Assembly (NCBI RefSeq): GCF_000143415.4
Contig: NW_003314286.1
Coordinates: 1,303,129 to 1,367,128 of the forward strand
Direction: 5' to 3'
Source of the DNA: Selaginella moellendorffii
Taxonomy: Eukaryota; Streptophyta; Lycopodiopsida; Selaginellales; Selaginellaceae
DNA length: 64,000 bases
Shown: positions 13,513 through 24,400 of the stretch, in pieces
How the letters are laid out: every line of letters starts with the position of its first letter
Numbering within the stretch: position 1 is the first letter of the stretch
Program-made: the position numbers and the translations under genes
Notes under the pieces: model-generated
Told to the model about the DNA's origin: nothing
Seen by the model: only the letters and a program-made list of their open reading frames with translations
The model's database searches: none

Positions 13513-16038
13513 CTACTTTGCGAAGCTATACGGTGCCAGTTTGCTCGGGGATAGCTTAGCGGGCGACACTGTACCTGATTGTGGTGGCTGGGGGAACGCA
13601 AACGCTGGGATCCCAGTCACGATGACTTCCTGCGATGGAAGCTGGTAACTTATCTCCAGATCTTCCAGCTGCTGCTTCATGTAGAGCAGCATATTGCTCC
13701 GGCGCTTGAATCGCTCGCCGGCCTCCTGGTTTGATCCAAAAGAGAAAAGAGAGAAGGGCTATCAATCACTGGAGAATGGAATGGAGAGACTTACGTGATA
13801 GTTGAGGTGGTGCTGGAAGTAGTATCCCATCTTCATCTTGTTGCAATCGTCAATGTCCTTACACATGAGGCCGAAGTCCGGGTACCAAAACTGCGGCTGG
13901 CTGTCCACGTATCTCTGCATTCTCTCCTTGAGCGCGCCCAGCTTCTCCAGCGGCGTGTTCATGTGTATTTGGAACTCGATTCCGTCCCACTGGTCGGGGC
14001 TCCTGTAGTAGTTTGTGATATACTTGGTCCCCAGGATGACGTTCGGGTAGTATATTTTCTCGTTCGTAGGACTGCGGCGGAAGGAAAATGGTTTTAGTAT
14101 CTAACCAGAAAAACGGTGGAGAGACTTACCCGAGGAAAACAGTGTTGAGGACGTTCATTTCCTGAAAGCAACCCAGAACCGTAAAACACTTTTCTACAAC
14201 CAAGACTTTCTTTTTTTTTTTTCTCTCATTTGCTTACCTCTACCAGCATCATCGTCCCGTCGACGCTCACCCGGTCGCCAACGTCATACGGATGGAGAAT
14301 AAAGAGGAAAAGAAGTGCCTCAAACGTCGTCCGTGCCGCATTGCCGAATATAAAAACGCAGGGAATAAATATCGAGGAAAAGAAGACCAGCAACTTGGCG
14401 GTTTCAACACCCAGGATGAGGAGCGACACAATGATGAGACCGATGCCGAGCACCTACGGAGACGAAACACGAGTCCATCAGCTCTGGCTAAAAGAAAAAT
14501 CACTTTGACGCTTATCACCTTTCGATCTTAATTCTGTTGAAGCGAGAGAAATGTACCGCATTTAGAACTCTGTGAAGCTTGGCGACAACCGTTTTGTTGT
14601 CGTTCAAGGTCAGAGCAAGGGCCCGCCGCTCCTTGTAAACATTTACCACCCACTTCACGAAAGCCTTCTTGGTAATTGTCCCACTTTCAGTTGCCTCGAA
14701 GAGAGCAAAAGCTCGACTCGCTTTGTCCTCGGGCAAGAAGTATAAAAAATCCCTGAGCATCAGATACTTCCTCCCTGGCCTGGCAATGTTATAGAAAATC
14801 TGTAGTCAAACAGAAAGTTCTGGTCACCAGTTAAAAAATCTTGGAAATAAAGTGTGATCACCTGCTTGGCCGCAGCTTTAGCTCGTACTTCACTGTCGAT
14901 CTCCCACTCGCCTTCATTTTTGGCAAACTGTGCGGAGTAACTTGCGAGATTTTTCTTCCGGATAAGCTTCATTAGACTCTTTAATGTCCAGGCAGATACA
15001 TTCTGCAAAGAAACGGTGGAGCTTAGTAACCAGCTTTGCGTTGATACATTTGAAATTACCTCGGAAGTCAGCTGTTGCAACTTATCTTGTTCGATGGGAT
15101 TAGCGCTCCTCGCAATAATAGGAGCCTGGAGTCTGGGCGAACCTTCTCCAACAGTAGCTTCCTGACCAGACGGAATCCTGGTCATCAGCCTGCGCATCTT
15201 GTTGGGCGACTGAGGGTTATATCTGGAAGTTATTAACTCCTCTCCTCCAGTGGGATCGGCGGTGATTTGCATTGTAGGTGGCGACGAAAGTGTAGCCAGC
15301 AAGTACTGGTTGAACAAGCACTCCTGAATCCTCTCAAAGTATGCAGATCGGTGAAATCCATTGGCTGCCACTTTGACAGCCAAAACTTTGATCATCCAGG
15401 ACAGGCAAATAGTAAAAATGCACCAGAGTATCTACAAAAGAAAAGAGTATCAACGTCACCCATCCAGTACGGTAGAAGTAAATTACCCTTGTGATCACGC
15501 GCAATGCTTTGGAGTCGCGCTCTATGAACACCGTTTCCCAGATCGTGATGACAAGTGCCAGCCAGATACAGTTTTTCACGGACTTTCGTAAGCCATAGAC
15601 AAAGTAAAGTACACGTTTTCTGAGGAGAAAGCGTTTTTCTATTAGAAGCACGAACGCCTGTAAAAAAACACGGATTTAGAACGATCGACATAGAGAGAAA
15701 GAAAACGATAAACGAACCTGTACAACCCATCCGGCAATCAACCTTCCGGAAAATATGACAAGAGCAACAGCCTGCCATCTCCAGATATTGTCACCCAACC
15801 AAGTGATATCCCTGACAACTTTGATGTTCACGGAGCATATCAGCAGCGTCACCAGGAGCACGAAGCAAACCCACTGGCAGACCACCCAAAAAAAACTCTC
15901 ATCCTTCTTCAGCTTCTCCTTATACTCTGGAATAATTGTATCCTCCAAAGGATCGTCATCGTCTGGGTTGGCTTGAAGGCTCGGCTGCTTCGCAAGCGGA
16001 GTGCTTGGCTGCTTAAAAGACCCGGGAGTCGTGGAGCC

Positions 16039-16074
<36 letters not shown>

Positions 16075-16833
16075 GTGATCCGGAAGAGGAGCCGCGTGAG
16101 CCTCGGACGATGGAGTTAACGTTGTCGCAGCTCGCTTGAGATGGAGAGAGTCGGCGATTTGGTCCTTGACGGCCGGAGTTATTGGCGGAGGCTCTTGAAG
16201 GCGTGCCTTGGTTTTGCTCAAAACAGTCCCGGCCAGCGGACTCGTCAAGAGGTTGTTCACCTCCTGATCAGCGGCCTCCTCTCCTTCACTCTCATCTTCG
16301 CTCTCTTCAGCATTCCTTGACGGTACTTTCTCCAAGATGGTGGGATGAGGAGAAGATGGTAGCTTTAGATCGGAGATCTCTGGCCTCTTGAAAGCCGCAG
16401 TACTAGTCCTCGTATCTGTCCCAGACAACTCAGCTTCCTCCCTGATCGTGGCGGCGCTGGTGCTCGTTTTCTCATCATCCTCCCGGTAGACACCACTAGA
16501 GCTTGCCAATGGCTCTCCTCCCTCGGCATTCCTGCCAGAATCCTCCACCTGGCTCTCTAGATCACTGCTGGGAAGCGAGGAAGACGTCGAGGGCTGCTGC
16601 TCGTGCTCGCTGGAGACAATCCGAACGACCGGAATTTCCCGGCCAAAGGAAGGAATGCTGGCCAAGCGCTGCACCACAATCCTGCTTCCGTCCCGGACCT
16701 CAACATCCTTCCTAGCAATCGTCTCACCTTCCAGCGGCTCCTCGATGAGCGTCTCCGGGACTCCAATGTCCTCGGCCCCGACATCCTCGCCCAATCCGGC
16801 CTCCTCATCGCGATCCCGGTGGTGGTGGTACAT
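13513..16833 (-). CDS. MscS-like mechanosensitive channel, MSL10 type
   Basis: Nine exons on the minus strand: 15718-16833, 15487-15657, 15060-15431, 14862-15002, 14557-14799, 14238-14453, 14130-14161, 13795-14071, 13513-13725. They sum to 926 aa with every junction in phase. The N-terminus is a long acidic, Ser-rich cytosolic region with an 11-Gln run near residue 255. Membrane segments follow from about 311. An EF-hand-like or linker region precedes the pore-lining segment and MscS core at about 682-753 (IFGNAARTTFEALLFLF, then HPYDVGDRVSVDG). Plasma-membrane MSL proteins release ions on membrane tension, and MSL10 is also linked to cell-death signalling. Exon 7 is only 32 nt. The start ATG at 16833 precedes the HHHRDRDEEAG stretch; no earlier in-frame start was seen. 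Confidence 0.93.
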
Positions 16834-17145
16834 TGCTCCAGCTACGGCAGCTCCGGAATCCTCATGCTCGATCGATCATCGCATGGCCGGCGCCCAGCGA
16901 GCCCTAAACCTAACTGCGATGGCGCGCGCAGGAATCAAACTTTATTCCTTATATCTTCCGGGAGGGAAGGGACTCGAACCCCTTGACAAAGTAGGGTTTT
17001 TGGTTAGAGAGATTCTAGGGATGGTGTGCGCCTTGCGCCCCGGCTCAAGATCCAGCTCCGTGACGGTAAGTCCTCGCAATGCCCGTTACGACGATGTGAA
17101 ATTCTTGCATTGCTAGCATTGGATCTTCTCATTCTACCCGTTGTG
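16834..17145. promoter_or_regulatory. Shared upstream region between the MSL and BTB genes
   Basis: About 310 bp separate the divergent MSL start from the tandem repeat before the BTB gene. The region may serve as promoter for both. No clear TATA box or other element was recognised. Confidence 0.4.
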
Positions 17146-17443
17146 CCAAAGAGTTTGTGAAGCTTTTAGTTTCTCGAGCTCACTCTTCTAAAATCTGAGA
17201 TGCTTGGAAGAATGCAGCGTCATCGTTCCAAAGAGTTTTGTGAAACTTTTAGCTTCTCAAGCTCACTCTCCTAAAACTTGAGATAGAGTTATGTGAAACT
17301 TTTTAGTTTCTCGAGCTCACTCTTGTAAAACCTGAGATGCTTGGAAGAATGAATGCTTTCGTTCCAAAGAGTTTTGTGAACCTTTTACTTTCTCGAGCTC
17401 ACGCTTCTAAAACTTGAGATGCTTGGAAGAATGCAGCGTGAGC
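17146..17443 (+). repeat. Four-copy tandem repeat in the leader of the BTB gene
   Basis: Copies start near 17146, 17228, 17287 and 17364, with a unit of about 80 bp (one copy is shorter, about 59-77 bp). The shared core runs from CCAAAGAGTTTTGTGAA through TTCTCGAGCTCACTCT and CTAAAACTTGAGATG to TTGGAAGAATG. The last copy ends directly at the BTB start codon and carries two out-of-frame ATGs (17419 and 17431). Confidence 0.85.
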
Positions 17444-18378
17444 ATGGATTTGGCGGACGGCCTGGGCGGTGAGGTCATCCCTTGTGCGGCCGACGAGGAG
17501 GTGTCCGTGTGCTACCAGTGCGGGCAGCTCTGTGAGAACAACTTCACATACTGCCACTCGTGCTTCGAGCAGCGCTCGCAGAGCGATTTTCGCAATGAGC
17601 AGCGCTGGAGGAACACGGAGAGCAGCCTCCAGAGTGCCGAGCTAGTCCTCCAGCGGGAGCGAGCCAACATCCGGCGGCTCGAGGCCACGGTCTCGGCTTT
17701 CCGAGCGATGCTACTCCAGGCCATTCATCCCGACGTGACCATCGAAACTGGCGATGGTGATACCACTCCGGCACACCGAGCAGTCCTGGTATGCTTTCCG
17801 TATCTCTTAAGTTGCCCTTGTACACAGGAGTTCTCCTGAGTTTTTCTTTGTGTTCTTCGTTCTCTCCAGGCGAGTCGATCCCCGGTTTTCAATGCCATGT
17901 TTGAGCACGAGCTCAAAGAGAAGACTTGTGCTGTTATCCGCGTCGCTGATGTTCCCACGCCAGCCATGCGCGCTTTGCTTCTCTACTTGTACACAGGTGA
18001 AATTCGATCAAGCTCTCTCGCTCTCTCCCTTTTATTTTCCTTGAGCTCGATCTCCTCGCTACTTCTCCAGGGGAGCATGACACCAAAGTTATGAAGGATC
18101 ACGGGATGGCCTTGTTGGCCGCGGCTCACAAGTACGACATCCCGGACCTCAAGAAGATCTGCGAGACGGCCGTCTCGGTTCATGCTTCCAACGCGCTCGA
18201 GGTGCTGCAAAACGCGCGGCTCTACGATGCCAACCATTTGAAGCGCGTGTGCATCGAGTGCATTGCCAGGAACATCAAGCAGCTCGCGTTTGCGGACGAG
18301 TTCCGGCAGCTCGTGTTCAAGAACGAAGATCCAGAGGCCGTCTTGGATATCATCCAGACACTTGCACATTCGTGCTGA
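17444..18378 (+). CDS. BTB/POZ domain protein with N-terminal Cys-rich motif (At4g08455-like)
   Basis: Three exons: 17444-17788, 17870-17996, 18071-18378, giving 259 aa. The N-terminus has CYQCGQLC and a following CHSC pair, a four-Cys zinc-ribbon-like arrangement. A short coiled segment follows (about 45-90). Next comes a BTB fold (AHRAVLASRSPVFNAMFEHE, then VADVPTPAMRALLLYLYTG) and a BACK-like helical tail. The layout resembles the small Arabidopsis BTB proteins typified by At4g08455, which are candidate CUL3 substrate adaptors; that role is family inference. The first ATG that opens this frame is 17444; a frame extended upstream would have to start at a TTG. Confidence 0.9.
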
Positions 18379-18864
18379 AAGAAAAAAACAAAAAATTAAA
18401 GCATACGGTTGAATGCTCTTTCGGATTGTGTCACGCTCTTTTGACATCTCTCCGATGCTACAGCTTGTAAAGTTGCAAAGAAACGTTTGCGCTGGATATA
18501 TTCTCCAAATGCTATGCTCTAAACTTGCGAGCTTTAAGGTCCTGTGAGTTCACTACCATTTGTATTTAGAAAGGTGGACAAGGAATCTCTAGATGGTTTG
18601 GTAAATGGCTATCAAAGGTTAAAAAAAGGCATTTAGATACTGTTTTAATATTAAAAGATTTAAATAATAATATATGAAGGCATATAATTTTATTATAGTA
18701 ATATTCATAAAATTACCTCAAGATTTTGTTCAATATAAATTTATTATATTGCAACATTATTAACTATTGTAAGTGAAACCTTTGAAATCTACTATTCCCA
18801 AGATCCTGAAGTTGTTCTTTTATTGGCCCTTTTCTATCCACCACATTGCACACAAATTCACACA
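18379..18864. other. AT-rich intergenic DNA after the BTB gene
   Basis: Probable 3' flank of the BTB gene, then AT-rich sequence up to the start of the LTR-element block. No gene or structured repeat was recognised. Confidence 0.5.
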
Positions 18865-19008
18865 CAAACTATAATGGGGAGCCATGTCCTCTCGACATGC
18901 TACTCTTCGAGGATTGGTCTATACCTAGGACTTTTCAATTCTAATACAAGTGGTAATATACTTGGCCACCAATAAAAGTTGAACTAATGAACAACTCTAA
19001 TATCAAAT

Positions 19009-19937
19009 TGTAAGCAATTAATTTTTTCATTCTACTTTAGTCACTTAACCACACCTCCAACCACTTCAAGGAGTTTCATTTACAACCTCCATAAGTCCAA
19101 TTTAAGACTTGTGGCTTGCTAGCCTCGACAATGGCATCTATGCCCCTCAACCTTTGCACTTGGTCCAAATGCTCCACGTGTCCAATCCCATGATCAACAC
19201 CCCAAGGTACCATTGACATATCAGCTTATTACGCTAAAGCCATACCCATTCATTTTAGTTACACCAGTAATCTAACACCACCTGCATCATAGTTCTGTCT
19301 CTCAAAGACTGGGCCATTTGTTCATGAGTGATCATCCTAAATCCACTCTTTAGCATTCTTAGGATGCCCACAAACACGGGGAACAACCAAATATCCCTTT
19401 TACAATTCCCACCAAATGACTTTTTTGTCCATAGCTGTGTTCACCAACACTATCACTAAAACAAGGCTTATAGGCCCGACCACTAAATCCCACTGCCCTT
19501 TAGGACTTCCTCACCACATGACCGTATCTTTGATCACTACACTAGAGGACCACTCCTCTTCCTTTCCATAGTCAAGAACTTTGGGACAATATTTTGAAAC
19601 ACCGTGGCCTTACGCGAGCCTCATGGGTACTCTCCCCACCTTCTGCCTTTGGGTGCTCTAGCCATGGGCTTAGAGCGAGGTTCTATTGAGCCATGTCAAA
19701 TATCCAAGTAGGTAGTGCCACCCACACTTGGACTGGGAGCATCGACCATTCGATCTCCTGGGGGAATTAGAGCCGGCTCTTGAACACTTCACTAAGCTAC
19801 TCTACTTGTCGTTTCGTATTCACTTTACTCTTGGATTTCCCAGTGGTTAACTCATCACCCAACACCTGGGTATAGCCTTCCTAGGGGACTCCATCTCGGG
19901 TCCATTTCGGACTCCATCTCTGGTCGATACTCCCAAT
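19009..19937 (-). mobile_element. LTR (long-LTR retrotransposon family 1), minus orientation
   Basis: The family is recognised by shared sequence with 50.4-51.8 kb and 36.3-36.6 kb, including the terminal stretch AGTGACTAAAGTAGAATG and a 12-bp minisatellite remnant near 19895-19937. The LTR edge is set at TGTAAGC (19009) next to a decayed primer site. No coding region is attached. Confidence 0.7.
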
Positions 19938-20680
19938 TTAAGCGTGGGTGACACTACCTACTTGGATACTAGGCATGGCTCAACAGAACCTCACTCTAAG
20001 CCCATGGCTAGAGCACTCAAAGGTGAAAGGTGGGGAGAGTACCCATGAGGCTCACGTAAGGCCACGGTGTTTTGAAATATTGTCCCAAAGTCCTTGACTA
20101 TGGAAAGGAAAAGGAGTGGTCCTCTAGTGTAGTGACCAAGGATACGGTCATGTGGTGAGGAAGTCCCAGAAGACAGTGGGACTTAGTGGTCGGGCCTATA
20201 AGCCTTGTCCCAGTGGCAGTGTTGGTGAACACAGCCATAGACAGAAAAGTCACTTAGTAAGGATTGTAAAAGGGATATTGGGGAAGGTTGTTCCCCATGT
20301 CTACGGGCATCCTAAGGATGCTAAGGAGTGGATCTAGGATGATCACTCATGGACGGATGGCCCAGTGTTTGAGAGACGGGACTATGATGTAGGTGGTGTT
20401 GAACCACCGGTATGACCAAGATGAATGGGCATGACCTTAGCATAATGGGCTGATATGTCGGTGGTACCTTGGGGTGTCGGTCATGGGATCGGATATGTGG
20501 AGCACTTGGACAAAGTGCAAAAGTTGAGGGGCATGGATGCCATTCTCGAGGTTAGCAAGCCCTAAGGCTTGAATTGGACTTATGGAGGTTGTGAATGAAA
20601 CTCTTCGAAGTGGTCAGAGGTGTGATTAAGTGACTAAAGTAGAATGAAAAAATTAGTCGCTTACAATTTGGTATCGGAGC
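19938..20680 (+). mobile_element. Truncated LTR of family 1 plus primer-binding site
   Basis: The LTR ends in CTTACA at 20665. It is followed by TGGTATCGGAGC (20669-20680), which is one mismatch from the plant primer site complementary to initiator tRNA-Met (TGGTATCAGAGC). The 5' part is missing; the sequence starts inside the LTR at the inverted junction. Confidence 0.75.
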
Positions 20681-20805
20681 TATTCCTTAGTCTGACTTTT
20701 ATTGGTGGCCAAGTATATCACTGCTTGTATTCAAATTGGAAGGTCTTAGCTATGGACGTATCTTCAAAGAGTAGCATGTCGAGAGGACATGGCTCCCCAC
20801 TACAG

Positions 20806-21490
20806 TGTAAGCAACCAAAGAGAACGACTTGATAAGGTTCAAATATAGAGGGAAAGGGCCCATGAATAAGAGTGCACCCCCTTTTTCAATCAATTAAGGG
20901 TCTTGGGATATTTAGAGTTAAGTGTCCTTGGGTTTAAATAGTACTGGGCTGGGTGACCTCCTGGGAAGTCCAAACTCAGGAGTTTACATTTGGTATCAGA
21001 GGGGTCTCGGGTCCGACTTTGTTGGTTGGCTAGGGGAATCACACCACATGTTGATTGACATCTGGCTAGTCCAATTTGCTCCTATTGGGCTCGACCTGAG
21101 GGGTAGGGTGTCAAGAGAGCGGGGCTCTCGGGAGAGCTGCGGCTCTCGGCTTTTGTTCACGAGGGCGTGAACTTGCAAAGAAGCTCCTGCTGGGCTCGAC
21201 CCGAGGGTAGGGTGTCAAGAGAGCGGGGCTCTCGGGAGAGCTGCGGCTCTCGGCTTTTGTTCACGAGGGTGTGAACTTGCAAAGAAGTGTGGTGGATTGT
21301 AAGCAACCAAAGAGAACGACTTGAGAGACAGTCCATGAGGTTCAAATATAAAAGGAAAGGGCCTATGAATAAGAGTGCACCCCCTTTTTCAATCGGTTAA
21401 GGGTTTTGGGATATTTGGAGTTAAACGTCCTTAGGTTTGAATAGTACTGGGCTAGGTGACCTCCAGGAAGTCCAAACTCAGGAGCTTACA
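20806..21490 (+). mobile_element. TRIM element 1 (miniature LTR retrotransposon)
   Basis: Two direct LTRs, 20806-20988 and 21298-21490, both run TGTAAGCAACCAAAG to TTACA. A primer site TGGTATCAGAG lies at 20991-21001. The internal part is about 310 bp, non-coding, and contains a 105-bp tandem duplication (about 21078-21287). It also carries hairpin-forming GAGAGC/GCTCTC pairs. There is no reading frame, so it must depend on another element for movement. Its flanks do not match (TACAG left, TCAGG right), which suggests recombination after insertion. Confidence 0.88.
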
Positions 21491-24400
21491 TCAGGTTGTC
21501 CACAGGTTCCCAAGTGCGTTCTTCAGGTCCATAACCCTTCCAGTCAACCAGAAAGTAGAGTTTAGACCGTGAGATCTTGGAATCAAGGATGTTCTGAACC
21601 TTGTACTCAGATCCATCCTTGAGCTGCACTGGTGGAGGGGGAGGAATGACCCGATTTGGAATAGGACTGGGAATATAAGGCTCAAGGAGAGAGGTGAATT
21701 TGATAGGAGGAGGGAAGTGCAAGGCGATAAGTAACAGGATTAATGATAGCAGTGATAGGGAAAGGACCGAGGTGTTTGAAATCGAGTTTGGGACATAGCC
21801 TGGTGGTGGAGATATTTTGCCTGAGGAGCCAGACTTTATCCCCAATATTGTAAGGGGGACAATCCTGACGATGGGCATTGGCAAATGTTTTGTGAGATTC
21901 CTAAGCACGATGGAGGTGGAAGGAGATGGAGTTGTGGATTTCCTGGAGGTTGGAGACAAATGTCTCAAAGCGGGGATTTGAATGAGAGGATTCGGATGGA
22001 GAAGGAAGTGAGAGATTGAATTGGGGATTTCGGCTAGAGTTCGTAAAGAAGGGGGAAACTCGAAGAGAGGAGTGAACAGAGTTGTTATAGGAGAACTTAG
22101 CAAGGGGAAGGATATCAAACCAGTCATCCTGATGATAGTTGATGAAACACCTCAAGAATTGTTCTAACGTCTGAATCATTCGCTCGAACTGTCCATCAGT
22201 TTGAGGATGATACGCCGAAGAGAGGTTGGCCTTCACTCCAAGCAGTTGCAAAAACCGTTGCCAGAAATGAGAGATGAACTGAGGTCCTCGATCTGAAACC
22301 ACATCTGCAGGAATCCCATGAAGTCGGAAAATTTCCCTGAATACCAGTTTTGCCATGTCTTCGCCCGAAAACTCCTTGGTACACGCAGGAAGTGCGCCAT
22401 CTTTGTGAAGCGATCCACCACGACTAAAATGCTATTGAAGCCTCCAGAACTCGGAAGATCACTCAAGAAATCCATGGAGATGGATGTAAGCTCCTGAGTT
22501 TGAACTTCCTGGGAGGTCACCCAGCCCAGTATTATTCAAACCCAAGGACGCTTAACCCCAAGTATCCCAAGACCCTTAACCGATTGGAAAAGGGGGTGCA
22601 CTCTTATTCATGGGCCCTTTCCCTCTATATTTGAACCCCTATAGATCGTTTCTCAAGTCGTTCCCTTTGGTTGCTTACAATCCACCACGCTTCCCTGCAA
22701 GTTCACGCCCTCGTGAACAGAAGTTGAGAGCTGCAGCTCTCCCAAGAGCCTCGCTCTCTTGACACCCTACCCCTCGGGTCGAGCCCAGCGGGAGCAAACT
22801 GGACCAGCCAGATGTCAATCAACATGTGGTGTGATTCCCTTAGCCAACCAACAGAGTCAGACCTGAGACCTCTCTGATACCAAATGTAAGCTCTTGAGTT
22901 TGAACTTCCTGGGAGGTCACCCAGCCCAGTACTATTCAAACCCAAGCTTAACCCCAAGTATCCCAAGACCCTTAACCGATTGGAAAAGCGGGTGCACTCT
23001 TATTCATGGGCCCTTTCCCTCTATATTTGAACCCCTATAGATCGTTTCTCAAGTTGTTCCCTTTGGTTGCTTACAATGGATTCTTAAGGGCCTGAAGGGA
23101 CTGGGAGGGAACGAAGCAAACTTGAAGGAAGGTGGCGAGGTACTTTATTTTGGGCGCAAGTGTCACAGGAGGTAACAAAAGTTTTGATGTAATCGTCCAT
23201 GTGAGGCCACCAAAAGTCTCGTGCAACTAGCTCATAGGTCTTTGCGATGCCAAAGTGACCAGCAATTGGGCTATCGTGGCATGCCATCAGAACCAACCTT
23301 CAAGCATCACCTGCAGGAACATAAAGCTGCTCCCCATGGTACAACAAGCCATCTAAGAACTCGAACTCGTCAAATCGCTGGCAGTCGGGAGTCACTGGGT
23401 GTCTAGCTTGAAGATGGGGGAAAATGTCGCTGGCGAGGTCATCGGATTGAAGATCGTTTCTGATCACATCCATCAAGGAGGAGTGCTGAGGGGCCAGGGA
23501 AATTACCATAACTTGAAGCCGATCAGGACCAAGGATAACTTGATCCTGTTGATCGAAGGCAGGATTACCAAGCCTGAGACTAAGATAGGAGCGCCTTGAA
23601 AGAGCATCAAGAAGGCCTTGAAGCTTTCCAGGTTTGTATTTGATAACAAAGTCAAATTGACTCAGGAATTGTGCCCACCTTGCTTGATGACGGCTCAAAA
23701 CTCGGGAAGTGGCAAAGTACTCGAGATTTTTGTGATCCGTCCAGACTGTTGTTTGATAGCCCACCCCTCCAAGAAACGGCACCACTCTCCAAAGGAATCC
23801 ACGATGGCAAGGAGCTCCCTGTCATGGATTTTGTAAGCTGTAATTCCTTCCAACAGATCTTAGGCTGATGTAGTTGGAACCAAGGAAGACTAAGCACCAC
23901 AGAGGAGGACTTGCTGTTGATGATGTTGAAGGCGATATCGGTGATGGTGGACCCGATGTGTACTCGAACGGGCAATGTTTCCCTAAGTCCAGAAGATGAA
24001 GACACAAAATGCCCGCTGATGCCTTCAACCCTCAAATCCCGTATGGTAAAAGAAAGAGGAACGTGATGTCGGGCAGCAAAGTTCGTGTCTATGAAGCAAG
24101 AAGTTGCACCTGAGTCCAGTAGCGCCAGAGCCTTGAGTCCTAATTGTCCGGTGAAAGAAAGGAGACATGGGATGCAGAAGTTGCAGGTATTGGTGGTGGC
24201 TTTGATGAAAGGTGGTGAGGAGCTTGATAAAGAAGAAAAGTGATTTTTATTTGGGGAGTCCAAACAGACAGCTCCTACTCTGTTTGGACAGGGTCGTTTC
24301 CCGACTGCAACAAAGGTGGATTTTGAGGCAGAGTGAACTCGAGCAGTCGGGGAGGCTTCTTGGGACACATAGCTACTTTGTGATTAGGATCAGCACAGTA

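Larger units (their letters stand above)
18865..20800. repeat. Large inverted repeat made of two head-to-head LTR-element ends
   Basis: The left arm (about 18865-19937) and right arm (about 19938-20800) are reverse complements with moderate divergence. For example, GAGTAGCATGTCGAGAGGAC in the right arm at about 20771 pairs with the left arm near 18892-18911, and the segment with ACCGTGGCCTTACG in the left arm pairs with the right arm near 20060. Each arm is an LTR plus the first bases of internal DNA of the same family, so the two elements point away from each other. A transcript through this would fold into a long hairpin. Confidence 0.85.

Noticed and set aside
16950-17060. Possible tRNA gene on the minus strand (GGGGTTCGAGTCCC T-arm-like motif near 16970)
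   Set aside because: Only a T-arm-like piece can be drawn; no matching acceptor stem, D-arm or anticodon arm at the right spacing. It may be a scrap of tRNA or organelle DNA.
20801-20805. Target duplication for TRIM 1 using TACAG on the left
   Set aside because: It does not match the right flank TCAGG; the matching partner is TCAAG beside TRIM 3.
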